From: Halobacillus salinus
Lineage (GTDB): Bacteria > Bacillota > Bacilli > Bacillales > Halobacillaceae
Length of the DNA: 64,000 nucleotides
NCBI RefSeq assembly: GCF_004684905.1
Contig: NZ_SRJC01000001.1
Coordinates: 744,001-808,000, forward strand
Direction: 5' to 3'
The notes beneath the pieces were generated by a model, which worked only from the letters and a program-made list of their open reading frames with translations, did no database searches and was not told the DNA's origin. Of this stretch, positions 52,272 to 61,094 are shown piece after piece. Position numbers and translations under genes: made by a program. Every line of letters begins with the position of its first letter. Within the stretch, counting starts at the first letter, position 1.

Positions 52272-52850
52272 ATGAAACGAATTGGGATTCTTGGAGGGAC
52301 ATTTGATCCTCCTCACTTGGGACATCTGATTATGGCAGAATGTGCTTATGAGGGGATGGAACTTGATGAAGTATGGTTCTTGCCGTCTCACATCCCTCCT
52401 CATAAGCAGAAAGCTACGGTTTCATCAGAGGATAGGCTGGCCATGGTTAAAAAAGCGATTGAAAACAATCCTCATTTCTCCATTTGCGATGTAGAGCTGA
52501 CTAGAAAAGGCACTTCCTATACCGTGGATACGATGAAGCTTTTGAAAGAGGAATACCAAGGTCACCAATTTTATTTCATTATTGGAGGGGATATGGTCGA
52601 ACACCTGCCTAAATGGAATAGGATTGAGGAATTAAAGGAATATGTTGAGTTCATAGGGATGCAGAGACCGGGTTTTCAATGGGAACAGGATCAAAGCGAT
52701 TCCGTTCATGAAGTGAACATTCCCCTAATAGAAATCTCGTCCAGTGTGATTCGAGAGAAGCTGGCTAAACAAGAAAGCGTCCGTTATCTTACTCCAGACG
52801 CTGTAATCGATTATATAAAGGAGCATCAACTGTATGAACCTAACTCGTGA
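52272..52850 (+). CDS. nadD: nicotinate-nucleotide adenylyltransferase
   Basis: A 192-residue enzyme making deamido-NAD: nucleotide-binding GGTFDPPHLGHLIMAE (HxGH), PSHIPPHK, and the ISSSVIREKL motif. Behind GGAGACC. Overlaps yqeK by 17 bases. Confidence 0.96.
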   Translation: MKRIGILGGTFDPPHLGHLIMAECAYEGMELDEVWFLPSHIPPHKQKATVSSEDRLAMVKKAIENNPHFSICDVELTRKGTSYTVDTMKLLKEEYQGHQFYFIIGGDMVEHLPKWNRIEELKEYVEFIGMQRPGFQWEQDQSDSVHEVNIPLIEISSSVIREKLAKQESVRYLTPDAVIDYIKEHQLYEPNS

Positions 52851-53394
52851 AGGCGCTTTGGCATACGTGAAGCCTCATTTGAAAACGTCAAGATACGAAC
52901 ATACAGTACGCGTGGTCAATCAAGCGGTGGAATTAGCCGATAGATTTGAAGTAGATGTATATCAAGCAGAAATTGCAGCAGCTCTGCATGATTATGCTAA
53001 ATACAAGCCTTTAGAAGAGATGAAGAGATGGATTCTAACAGACCGTAGACTTCCAAAGGACTTGCTCGATTATCACCATGAATTATGGCATGGGCCTGTA
53101 GGTGCTCTTATGCTTGAGATGGAGATCGGTCTTAATGATGCTGCTGTTGTCAGTGCAATAACTTCTCATACAACAGGTAAGAAGCACATGAGCAAGCTTG
53201 ATAAAGTGGTGTTTTTAGCGGACTACATCGAACCAGGCAGAGATTTTCCAGGTGTAGATGACGTTCGGAGCTTGGCAGAGACGAGCCTTGATGAAGCGTG
53301 TGCTCTAGCTTTGAAGAACACGATTGTCTTTTTAGTTGAAAAAGGGCGGACGGTTTATCCAGATACGTTTCATGCTTACAATGATTTCATATAA
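52834..53394 (+). CDS. yqeK: HD-domain diadenosine tetraphosphatase YqeK
   Basis: A 186-residue HD hydrolase that splits Ap4A into two ADP: ligands in YEHTVRV, ALHDYAKYK, HHELWHGPVGA and LADYIEPGR. Located in the usual place between nadD and rsfS. Confidence 0.95.
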   Translation: MNLTREGALAYVKPHLKTSRYEHTVRVVNQAVELADRFEVDVYQAEIAAALHDYAKYKPLEEMKRWILTDRRLPKDLLDYHHELWHGPVGALMLEMEIGLNDAAVVSAITSHTTGKKHMSKLDKVVFLADYIEPGRDFPGVDDVRSLAETSLDEACALALKNTIVFLVEKGRTVYPDTFHAYNDFI

Positions 53395-53434
53395 TAAAGA
53401 AAGAGATAGCAGAAAGAAATAAGGGAGGAAGACT

Positions 53435-53788
53435 ATGGAAAGTAAAGAATTAGTGAATTTAGCTGCACAAGCGTGCGATGAGAAAAGAGCAAATGATATT
53501 GTTGTTCTAGATATGAGTGATGTATCTCTAATAGCAGATTATTTCTTAATTTGCGAAGGGTCTAATGAACGACAAGTTCAAGCTATTGCAAGAGAACTGA
53601 AACAACAAGCAGATGAGCATGGAATTGATGTCAAGCGTATGGAGGGCTTTGATCAAGCTCGCTGGATCCTTGTCGATTTAAATGGGGTCGTATGCCACAT
53701 TTTCCACAAAGATGAGCGTCACTATTATAACTTGGAGCGCCTTTGGGGCGATGCTGATACGGTTCAAATAGAAGGATTAGGTAGCTGA
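53435..53788 (+). CDS. rsfS: ribosomal silencing factor RsfS
   Basis: A 117-residue protein that binds uL14 and blocks subunit joining: ANDIVVLDMSDVSLIADYFLI and WILVDLNGVVCHIFHKDERHYYNLERLW (split here). Ribosome binding site AGGGAGGAAG. Two bases before yqeM. Confidence 0.96.
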   Translation: MESKELVNLAAQACDEKRANDIVVLDMSDVSLIADYFLICEGSNERQVQAIARELKQQADEHGIDVKRMEGFDQARWILVDLNGVVCHIFHKDERHYYNLERLWGDADTVQIEGLGS

Positions 53789-53790
53789 TT

Positions 53791-54519
53791 GTGAGTTACA
53801 ATCAAATGGCACATGTGTACGACCGTTTGATGGAAGATGCACCATATGCCCATTGGCAGTCGTACACTCGAGAGATGATCAATGCGTACCTTCCCGGTGC
53901 TTCGTCTATATTAGATCTAGGCTGCGGCACGGGGGAGATTACAAGGCGACTCCATGAGGATGGATTCCGAGTTACTGGAGTTGATCTCTCTTCGGATATG
54001 CTTACTATCGCTCAACAGAAATCCCCAGCTTCCATACAGTGGCTTCACCAAGACATTACGAATTTAGAAGGGTTAACAGGGTATGACTGCGTTGTAAGTT
54101 ATTGTGACGTGTTGAATTATCTTGTCGATCCTGAACAAGTGACACAAGCATTTGCAAACGCATTTGAAGCGTTACGTCCGCAAGGGTTGTTCTTATTCGA
54201 TGTCCATTCCGTAGAACATGTAGAACAGCATCTGCTTGGGCAGACATTTGCTGAGGTGTACGATGATGTCTCCTTCATCTGGTTTTGTGATGAGGGAGAC
54301 CAACCGAACAAAGTAGTTCATGACTTAACGTTTTTCGTACAGCAGGGAGCAACATACGAACGTTTCGATGAGCAACACGTGCAAAGAGTTTATGACCTGC
54401 AGGATTTAAAGCAGTGGTTGAAACAAACCGGTTTCAACATTAAACAAGTTTCTGCTGATTTTCAAACTGCCCCTCATTCCGACGGGGATCGTCTCTTCTT
54501 CGTTTGCCAAAAACCATAA
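53791..54519 (+). CDS. yqeM: class I SAM-dependent methyltransferase YqeM
   Basis: A 242-residue methyltransferase with SAM motif ILDLGCGTGEIT and the family N-terminus YNQMAHVYDRLM. Substrate unknown. The GTG start follows the rsfS stop; last gene of the operon, ending in a strong hairpin. Confidence 0.9.
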   Translation: MSYNQMAHVYDRLMEDAPYAHWQSYTREMINAYLPGASSILDLGCGTGEITRRLHEDGFRVTGVDLSSDMLTIAQQKSPASIQWLHQDITNLEGLTGYDCVVSYCDVLNYLVDPEQVTQAFANAFEALRPQGLFLFDVHSVEHVEQHLLGQTFAEVYDDVSFIWFCDEGDQPNKVVHDLTFFVQQGATYERFDEQHVQRVYDLQDLKQWLKQTGFNIKQVSADFQTAPHSDGDRLFFVCQKP

Positions 54520-54552
54520 GGAACGAAATCTAATATGATTTCGTTCCTTTTT
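54518..54552 (+). terminator. yqeM terminator
   Basis: AAGGAACGAAATC pairs perfectly with GATTTCGTTCCTT (6-base loop), then T. Confidence 0.93.
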
Positions 54553-54584
54553 CATGTCCGTTTTATGTAAAAGGAGCGATAATT

Positions 54585-54686
54585 ATGTGGAGTATTCTTG
54601 TGACCTGGTTTTTTCAATACTTAACAGAGACCGGGCATACCCAGCCTCTGCCTGTTTCCTTGAATATGCTATGCTTGATTCTTTAG
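54585..54686 (+). CDS. possible 33-residue small protein
   Basis: An ATG at 54585 is preceded by AAAGGAG at 8 bases and opens a frame to TAG at 54686. The product begins MWSILVTWFFQYL and contains a partly hydrophobic N-terminus. I recognise no family. The good ribosome binding site is the main support. Confidence 0.35.
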   Translation: MWSILVTWFFQYLTETGHTQPLPVSLNMLCLIL

Positions 54687-54738
54687 TATGTTCCATTTTC
54701 TGAGCAGGATTTTACACAGTTTTGTCGAATATAATCAT

Positions 54739-55548
54739 TTATAGCTCGATGGATTGCTTATCTTCTCTGTGCTTTGCTTGAGTCGCTTTAAACATTTCTA
54801 CGAATAATTCTCCAGTGTGATCTTCTAAAGCTTGTAACCCGACACCAGTAACTCCGCCTTTTACCGTCACTTTCTCCATCAACTCTTCCAACGTGAAAAT
54901 TTCTTGTGAAAATAACTCCCCTAACCCTACAATCATCTGTTCCGTCAACTGAGTAGCCTTTTCTTCAGAAATTCCCGCTACACGATTCGCAGCAGAGATC
55001 CATTCTTTTAATAAGAAACTAACAAATGCCGGCCCACAAGAAACAATGTCAGAAGATACTCTGATATGAGCTTCTTCTACTTCAACAGGTGTAGAGAAAT
55101 GGTGAAAGGCTTCTCTTAAGAGCTTTTGATTGTCTGTTGATATTCTGCTTCCAAATGTAAACAAGCTTACCCCAGCGAGGGCATGGTTTGTGATAGAGGG
55201 AACAACCCTTGCCACTTGGCAAGAGAGTTTTTCTTCCAGTTCTTCTACAGAGACCGGACTTGTAATCGAAACGACACAATGGTGTTCGTGTAATTCTCCT
55301 TCTACTTGTTCGATAATGGATTTGTAATCATGAGGCTTTACACAAATAAATACTATGTCACACGCTTTGCAAAGAGCAGGTAGTGTCTTAGCAACGTCCA
55401 GATCTTCGAAAGCCTCTTTAAGCTTCGCCGTTTTTTTAGATGAACGGTTGTAAATGGTAATCTCATCGGCTTGAGCAGCTCCACTCCTAATCAGGGAAGT
55501 TGTTAACATACTCCCCATATTTCCCGTCCCAATGATTCCCCATTTCAA
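54739..55548 (-). CDS. comER: late competence protein ComER, ProC-like
   Basis: A 269-residue member of the pyrroline-5-carboxylate reductase fold: NAD(P) motif KWGIIGTGNMGSML, IVFICVKPHD and the C-terminal GGVTGVGLQALE. ComER is transcribed away from comEA as in B. subtilis. I choose TTG 55548 because AAAGGAGGG lies 6 bases upstream; this gives the family N-terminus. Its role in competence is not settled; a role in sporulation and biofilm has been reported for relatives. Confidence 0.9.
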   Translation of the reverse strand: MKWGIIGTGNMGSMLTTSLIRSGAAQADEITIYNRSSKKTAKLKEAFEDLDVAKTLPALCKACDIVFICVKPHDYKSIIEQVEGELHEHHCVVSITSPVSVEELEEKLSCQVARVVPSITNHALAGVSLFTFGSRISTDNQKLLREAFHHFSTPVEVEEAHIRVSSDIVSCGPAFVSFLLKEWISAANRVAGISEEKATQLTEQMIVGLGELFSQEIFTLEELMEKVTVKGGVTGVGLQALEDHTGELFVEMFKATQAKHREDKQSIEL

Positions 55549-55622
55549 TGGAATCCCTCCTTTGAAGGTTACTCCCATATTCTTATTCCAATTTGCAACT
55601 AATTATGAGAAGAGGTCATGCT

Positions 55623-56180
55623 ATGCATATCGTTAAACGATACGGATGGATTGCAGGGTTAGTTCTGGTTTGTGTATTTATTTTTAGTCAATCTGAGGGT
55701 ACAGCTGTTTCAGATGCTCCGAATCAAAAGCAAGAATCTGAATCGGTAGAGAAGGTAGATACGGTAAGTGAAAATATGAAAGTGGATGTAAAAGGGGAAG
55801 TGATTAATCCTGGTGTTTATGACGTTGAAGAAGGAATGAGAGTTAACGATGTCGTGACTTTAGCTGGTGGTATGACAGAAAATGCAGATCCTCAAAGTGT
55901 GAATTTAGCTCAAGTTCTGCAGGATGAGATGGTCGTATTAGTAATGAAGAAAAACGAGGAGAGTGATCAAGGAGCTCCTCAATCTGAGCAGATAAGATTA
56001 AACCAGGCGTCTCTTGATGAAATACAAACACTCCCGGGAATCGGTCCCTCCAAAGCACAAGCCATTCTTGATTATCGTGAGGAAAACGGGCCTTTTCAAT
56101 CCGTCGAAGAGTTACTAGACGTTTCTGGCATCGGGGAAAAGACTTTAGAGGGGATGGCCGAAGAGGTTCGCATACCTTAG
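55623..56180 (+). CDS. comEA: competence DNA receptor ComEA
   Basis: A 185-residue membrane-anchored DNA receptor: N-terminal helix (about 8-25), SLBB-type domain (VKGEVINPGVYDVEEGMRVNDVV, about 55-115) and a C-terminal double helix-hairpin-helix (IQTLPGIGPSKAQAILDYR, LLDVSGIGEKTLEGM). Start at ATG 55623, 6 bases after AGAGGT. I see no clear ComK box pair upstream. Confidence 0.94.
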   Translation: MHIVKRYGWIAGLVLVCVFIFSQSEGTAVSDAPNQKQESESVEKVDTVSENMKVDVKGEVINPGVYDVEEGMRVNDVVTLAGGMTENADPQSVNLAQVLQDEMVVLVMKKNEESDQGAPQSEQIRLNQASLDEIQTLPGIGPSKAQAILDYREENGPFQSVEELLDVSGIGEKTLEGMAEEVRIP

Positions 56181-56186
56181 TGAAGT

Positions 56187-56215
56187 TTGACGAATGTTGA
56201 GTCGAGGGGTAAACT
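56187..56215 (+). promoter_or_regulatory. candidate promoter for comEB
   Basis: TTGACG (56187-56192), 17 bases, TAAACT (56210-56215), in the comEA-comEB gap. Confidence 0.4.
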
Positions 56216-56242
56216 GAATGAAAAATCGTAGGGGGTTACATA

Positions 56243-56809
56243 ATGGATAGGATTTCTTGGAACCAATATTTCATGGCACAAAGTTATTTATTGAAGTCTA
56301 GAAGCACTTGTGAGCGGTTAGCTGTCGGAGCAGTTGTTGTCCGAGAGAAGCGGATGATTGCTGGTGGTTATAATGGAAGTGTGACAGGGGGAGTACACTG
56401 TATCGACGAAGGGTGCCATGTAGTAGATGGCCACTGTGTCAGAACCATCCATGCCGAGATGAATGCATTGCTACAATGTGCAAAGTTCGGCGTTGCAACG
56501 GAGGGGGCGGAGATCTATGTCACCCATTTCCCTTGTATCCATTGTACGAAAGCGATTATTCAAGCAGGAATCAAAGCAGTGTACTATAGCGAAGACTACA
56601 AAAATGATCCATATGCAACTGAACTCCTTCAACAGGCTGGTGTAAGAACGAAGAAAGTCGCTCTTCAAGTAGACCCCGTTTACTATGAACAACAACAACT
56701 TGTCCAGGAACTTATCCATCAACTGGAGTCCCATGGTGATGCAGATGTTGAAGCGCTGAAAAACAAGGCGAACCGATTATTTAAAGTTCCGCTTGAACAA
56801 CGCACATGA
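56243..56809 (+). CDS. comEB: ComEB, dCMP deaminase family
   Basis: A 188-residue deoxycytidylate deaminase-type protein: zinc motif TIHAEMNALLQC and PCIHCTKAIIQAGI, plus the N-terminal AVGAVVVREKRMIAGGYNG. ComEB lies in the comE operon but is not required for transformation in B. subtilis. Overlaps comEC by 4 bases (ATGA). Confidence 0.94.
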   Translation: MDRISWNQYFMAQSYLLKSRSTCERLAVGAVVVREKRMIAGGYNGSVTGGVHCIDEGCHVVDGHCVRTIHAEMNALLQCAKFGVATEGAEIYVTHFPCIHCTKAIIQAGIKAVYYSEDYKNDPYATELLQQAGVRTKKVALQVDPVYYEQQQLVQELIHQLESHGDADVEALKNKANRLFKVPLEQRT

Positions 56810-59052
56810 AAGGCAAACTTCACCTCCCTGTCCTAGCTTTTGCTATCGGCGGGGGGATAGTTCGCCTAAACGACACAGAACAAATCCTGTTGATCGTAAT
56901 AGGGGTCATATGGGTCGCCAAGTTCCGACAACAACGTATATTGCTACTCACTTTGACGTCGTCCCTACTATTAGGCTACAACTATTTAGCACCTCCAACT
57001 GCTCCACCCACATCCTCCAGCACTTTCTCATCCTCTGTTACCGTTCAAAGTATAAAGTCTCAAGATGATTATTTCGAAATGATTGTACAAGAGCCTGAAA
57101 CAAAATTAAAGACACTTGTTAGTTATTTTCCAGAAGAACTCGATCATGCTCCTGATTCATGGAAGCTCGGGGCTACTTGTTCCATCGAAGACGAAAAAAG
57201 TGAAATTCCTTATGCCCCCAATCCTGGTCAATTTGATTTTCGTAAATATATGGCATCGCAAGGTGTGTTTTCTCAACTGGTCGTTGAGAATGTAGATCAT
57301 ATCAGATGTCATGGGCAATCGCCTTTTAACCGCTTGTATGAAATACGTCAAAATTTGATTCTAACAGTAGAAAGATCAGTTTCTGAGGATACCTTTGTTT
57401 GGATCGCTGCATTAGTGTTCGGCGACCAAAAACAGCTTGATCAAGGGACTGTAGAATGGTTCCGAGACTTTAATTTGTCCCATATCTTAGCTATCTCTGG
57501 TCTACACGTCGGATTGTTCATAGCGGGAGTGTATCTGGTGATGATCAGGACCGGGGTTGGTACAGTAGAACAAGCTCGTATATTTCTGGTGCTGTTGATT
57601 CCTCTTTATGCCTTTATAGCTGGTGGTGAACCATCTGTCCTGCGTGCTTCAATCATGGCCACTTTAATTCTTTTCCTCGTTTTTCTAAAGATCAAAATCC
57701 CTATAGTAGATATACTCTCGATTACTGCTCTCACGCTTTTGCTCGTTTCACCGTATAGTTACTCTTCGATAGGTTTTCAGTTCTCCTTCTTAGTAACCTT
57801 CAGCCTCATCCTGTCTGCCCCTATATTCAGGCAAACGGATAACGTCTGGCTGCAATCTGCGCAAATCAGTCTGATTAGTCAACTTTCCATTTTACCGCTC
57901 CAACTTCATTACTTTTATGAATTCAACCCGATTTCATTGCTTGCGAATTTGATTCTTGTGCCTTATTTCTCCTTTATTGTGATTCCGATAAGCATTCTTC
58001 TTGTTCTCATGGCTGTTGTTTGGCCAAGAGCTTCTTTGTTTTTTTCCGATCTGTTCGGGAGTGTTCACGGATTTGTATTGGAGTTTGCAGAGATTGTTGC
58101 ACAACCTTTTCGATTATCATGGGTAGTCGGGGAAGTACCTCCTATATGGATTATGTTGCTGTTTCTTTCCTTTATGTATTTGATGGCTTCTTGGAGTAGA
58201 CAAGAGCTTAAGCGGGCTTCGTTGAATGGAGCATTGTTTGTTGCCCTTCTAATGGCGGTAAGTTCTCTTCCTTATTTTTCGCCTAAAGGGACTGTCACGA
58301 TGCTTGATATCGGTCAAGGAGATGCGTTTGTAGTTGAATTACCTTACAGAAGAGGCGTTATCCTGATTGATGCTGGTGGGCCACCTTCGTTCCTAGAAAA
58401 CCGGTCAAAAACGGCGGATGAAATCATACTTCCCTTTCTCAAGTCGAAAGGTATAACCAGTGTAGACGCGGTGATTGTGACACATGAAGATGGTGATCAC
58501 AATGGAAGCGTTCCTTCACTGATTAGAGATGTCAACGTGAAGAAATTGATTGTCCACCCTTATTATCCCGTAACGGAATTAAATGTAGAGGTGACAAGAG
58601 TGAGTGCAGGGGAAGAATTAGAAATTAATGGACAGATTTGGAAGGTTCTTCATCCAAAGGTTGATGCCGGAAACCCGAATGATAATTCGATTGTTTTATC
58701 AAGTGAAATCGGAGGAAAGTCGTGGATGTTTACAGGTGATATATCTGTAGACGTAGAAGCGGACCTGATGGAACAACAAAAAGTAATGGAGGCAGACGTA
58801 TTGAAAGTTGCCCACCACGGAAGTGATACTTCGACGTCAGAAGAATGGATCCGCCGGATAAATCCCGAGGTTGCATTAATTTCTGCTGGTCGTAACAATC
58901 GTTATGGTCATCCTCATCAGGCCGTAGTGGACCGGTTGGAGGACCGTGGAATTCTTATTTATCAGACAAGCCGGGAAGGAGCGGTAATATATACTTTTTC
59001 TGGGCAATCTGGAACGTTTTCGTCCTTCCTTTCGTATAATGCAAACAGATAA
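56806..59052 (+). CDS. comEC: DNA uptake channel ComEC
   Basis: A 748-residue membrane protein that carries single-stranded DNA into the cell. N-terminal helices and an OB-like DUF4131 part (1-200), the competence domain (about 205-480, FNLSHILAISGLHVGLFIAG, GGEPSVLRASIMA), and a C-terminal metallo-beta-lactamase-like domain (about 500-735; VTHEDGDHNGS, FTGDIS, AHHGSDTSTSEEWI). All zinc-type motif residues are intact. Confidence 0.96.
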   Translation: MKGKLHLPVLAFAIGGGIVRLNDTEQILLIVIGVIWVAKFRQQRILLLTLTSSLLLGYNYLAPPTAPPTSSSTFSSSVTVQSIKSQDDYFEMIVQEPETKLKTLVSYFPEELDHAPDSWKLGATCSIEDEKSEIPYAPNPGQFDFRKYMASQGVFSQLVVENVDHIRCHGQSPFNRLYEIRQNLILTVERSVSEDTFVWIAALVFGDQKQLDQGTVEWFRDFNLSHILAISGLHVGLFIAGVYLVMIRTGVGTVEQARIFLVLLIPLYAFIAGGEPSVLRASIMATLILFLVFLKIKIPIVDILSITALTLLLVSPYSYSSIGFQFSFLVTFSLILSAPIFRQTDNVWLQSAQISLISQLSILPLQLHYFYEFNPISLLANLILVPYFSFIVIPISILLVLMAVVWPRASLFFSDLFGSVHGFVLEFAEIVAQPFRLSWVVGEVPPIWIMLLFLSFMYLMASWSRQELKRASLNGALFVALLMAVSSLPYFSPKGTVTMLDIGQGDAFVVELPYRRGVILIDAGGPPSFLENRSKTADEIILPFLKSKGITSVDAVIVTHEDGDHNGSVPSLIRDVNVKKLIVHPYYPVTELNVEVTRVSAGEELEINGQIWKVLHPKVDAGNPNDNSIVLSSEIGGKSWMFTGDISVDVEADLMEQQKVMEADVLKVAHHGSDTSTSEEWIRRINPEVALISAGRNNRYGHPHQAVVDRLEDRGILIYQTSREGAVIYTFSGQSGTFSSFLSYNANR

Positions 59053-59071
59053 CTATACAGGAAAAATAAAA

Positions 59072-59095
59072 AAGACTGCCGCAGCAGCCTTCTTA
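59072..59095. terminator. comEC / yqzM terminator
   Basis: AAGACTGC pairs with GCAGCCTT (one mismatch) with a CGCA loop between the convergent genes. Confidence 0.7.
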
Positions 59096-59106
59096 GTTAA
59101 GTATTC

Positions 59107-59241
59107 TTATTGTCCAATTACGGAAAACACAACTCCGATAAAGAAAATGACGAAGAAGAAAACGAATGAGAATACAAACCCTAACCCAGAGTCGATAACG
59201 TCATTAGTTTTGGACTGAATATCCTTCTTGAATTCGTTCAT
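59107..59241 (-). CDS. yqzM: YqzM family membrane peptide
   Basis: A 44-residue single-helix protein, the same length as B. subtilis YqzM: MNEFKKDIQSKTNDVIDSG then a helix of about 22 residues. ATG 59241 follows AGGAGGGG. Function unknown. Confidence 0.88.
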   Translation of the reverse strand: MNEFKKDIQSKTNDVIDSGLGFVFSFVFFFVIFFIGVVFSVIGQ

Positions 59242-59400
59242 TGTTACCCCTCCTATATCCAATTTTAAGTATAGATGATTACACGGTAAAAATCTACAAT
59301 CAACTTGAAGGAATTCGAATTTCCTCTCTGCCCAACGAGTTGCCACTGCTAGCAAGACTTGTCACAGATAATTCTCCGTTTGTCGGTCAAACTAACAGAA

Positions 59401-59569
59401 CGAGAGGGAAAACATCGTCCTCTCGAGAAGCGTCCGGGGCTTCTCGTATGGCGTTTATATAGATGGTGGATACGGCGTTCAATCGGTGTCACTCTTTGAC
59501 AGAAACTAAAAGGCACCATAAAATAGTGACACTGACGTCCCGATTATCCGGGGCGCCGTATTCTTTTTT
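59401..59569 (+). ncRNA. candidate structured leader RNA with terminator upstream of holA
   Basis: Twin hairpins CGAGAGG/CCTCTCG (59401-59425) and CGAGAAGC/GCTTCTCG (59424-59446) precede a branched fold: ATACGGCG (59470-59477) pairs with CGCCGTAT (59554-59561), enclosing GTGTCACT/AGTGACAC (59486-59493 / 59525-59532) and CCCG/CGGG (59539-59542 / 59549-59552). Six T follow the outer stem, and GAGAGGG of holA starts at 59570. An alternative 5' arm, GTATGGCG (59446-59453), could pair with the same 3' arm. I do not recognise a known riboswitch family. The rest of the 59242-59584 gap has no gene. Confidence 0.6.
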
Positions 59570-59584
59570 GAGAGGGTCAAAACA

Positions 59585-60580
59585 GTGAAATCACACGTAT
59601 ATTTATTATATGGAGAAGAATCTTATCTAATACAGGAAAACAAAAACAAAATCATTGAAAAAACGCTTAGCAAAGAGGATCAGGAATTCAATATTTCCCA
59701 ATACGACTTGGAAGAAGTCCCTATTGAAGATGTCGTAACCGATGCGGAAACCTTCCCTTTTTTAGGCGAGAAAAAAATCGTAATTGCTTATAATCCAGTT
59801 TTCCTTAAAGCGAAACCAGATAAACTTTCCTTTGAACATGATGTGGATTCTTTGCTTCAGTATGTTAACGAACCAGCAGGCCACACAGTTCTTATTATCA
59901 TTGCACAGTATGAAAAGTTAGATGAGCGGAAGAAAATGTTTAAGCAGTTAAAGAAGCAGGGCGAAGTCATATCCTGCCAACCGGTGAAAGAATGGGACAT
60001 TGACAAATGGATCAAAACCATCGCTGATGAATTACATATTGTCATTCCAGAAGATATTTATGAATTGTTCTCAAGTGAAATAGGTACAAACCTTATGGCA
60101 TTGAGAAGCGAGATGGAGAAATTGGCTCTGAATGTAGGGGGAGGTGGCGTCGTTACTCGTGAGTTAGCGGAACAGCTTCTTTCTCATAGCGCAGAAGCAT
60201 CTGGATTGAAATTGGTGGATGCCGTGATGGAGCGCGACTTGAATCGAGCAATTCGATTATACAAGGATTTAGAAAAGTTGAATGAAGAGCCGATTGCACT
60301 AACAGCGCTGCTTGCTTCCCAGTTCCGAATCATAAGCCAAGCGAAAGTGCTTAAACAAAAAGGTTATGCTCAAAACCAAATGCGCAATTATATCAAGGCA
60401 CACCCGTATGTAATTAAAATGGCTCTGAAAAGAGAGCGGTTCTTTACCCAAGGTGAATTGAATCATATAATGGATCAATTAGCTGAGACGGACCATGTTC
60501 TGAAACAAGGCAAGATGGAAAAGTCGCTAGCATTTGAACTATTACTATACCGATTAATACAAGTCAAAAAGCACGCATAA
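59585..60580 (+). CDS. holA: DNA polymerase III delta subunit HolA
   Basis: A 331-residue clamp-loader delta subunit: YLLYGEESYLIQENKNKI, FPFLGEKKIVIAYNP, and the C-terminal collar domain (EPIALTALLASQFRIISQAKVL). The start is GTG 59585 behind GAGAGGGT. A structured leader with a terminator lies directly upstream. It converges with rpsT. Confidence 0.95.
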   Translation: MKSHVYLLYGEESYLIQENKNKIIEKTLSKEDQEFNISQYDLEEVPIEDVVTDAETFPFLGEKKIVIAYNPVFLKAKPDKLSFEHDVDSLLQYVNEPAGHTVLIIIAQYEKLDERKKMFKQLKKQGEVISCQPVKEWDIDKWIKTIADELHIVIPEDIYELFSSEIGTNLMALRSEMEKLALNVGGGGVVTRELAEQLLSHSAEASGLKLVDAVMERDLNRAIRLYKDLEKLNEEPIALTALLASQFRIISQAKVLKQKGYAQNQMRNYIKAHPYVIKMALKRERFFTQGELNHIMDQLAETDHVLKQGKMEKSLAFELLLYRLIQVKKHA

Positions 60581-60615
60581 AAAAACGCCGGTCCCAAAAA
60601 GGGACGGCGTTTTTT
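60580..60615. terminator. holA terminator, possibly shared with rpsT
   Basis: AAAAAACGCCG pairs with CGGCGTTTTTT, extended by TCCC/GGGA (one bulge) around an AAAAA loop. The 61 bases to the rpsT stop hold nothing else clear. Confidence 0.88.
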
Positions 60616-60676
60616 TAAATGAAAAACGACCCAATCAAAAGGTGACGGATCGCTTGTTGGTCATAAATACCGACTA

Positions 60677-60937
60677 TTATAATGCGTTAACTTGTTTAGT
60701 CAGGCGAGATTTTTTGCGGTTGCCGTTGTTTTTGTGAAGAGCACCACGTTGAACTGCTTTGTCAATTTTCTTAACTGCAGTTTGAAGAGCATCTTTAGCA
60801 GTGTCTGCATCTTTGTTAGCAACTAGTGTTTCAACACGTTTCACGGCTGTACGCATGTCAGATTTGAATGCTGCGTTTAGAGAACGAGCATCGTTGTTTA
60901 CACGTACGCGCTTTTTAGCTGATTTAATGTTAGGCAT
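60677..60937 (-). CDS. rpsT: 30S ribosomal protein bS20
   Basis: An 86-residue basic protein: [20 protein letters not shown] and the C-terminal [22 protein letters not shown] 60937 follows AGGAGGTGAAACT. It lies opposite holA and gpr as in B. subtilis. Confidence 0.97.
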   Translation of the reverse strand: MPNIKSAKKRVRVNNDARSLNAAFKSDMRTAVKRVETLVANKDADTAKDALQTAVKKIDKAVQRGALHKNNGNRKKSRLTKQVNAL

Positions 60938-61094
60938 AGTTTCACCTCCTAGGTAAAAACAAAAAACTGATTCATATCGAACAAGAGACATTTTACCAGA
61001 GCACGGAGACCTTTTCAATAGATATATTCATCCTTGCATAGATTTGCATAGTTTTATTCTCAAAAGGAAAAAATGGAATCAAGGAGGAATGGGT

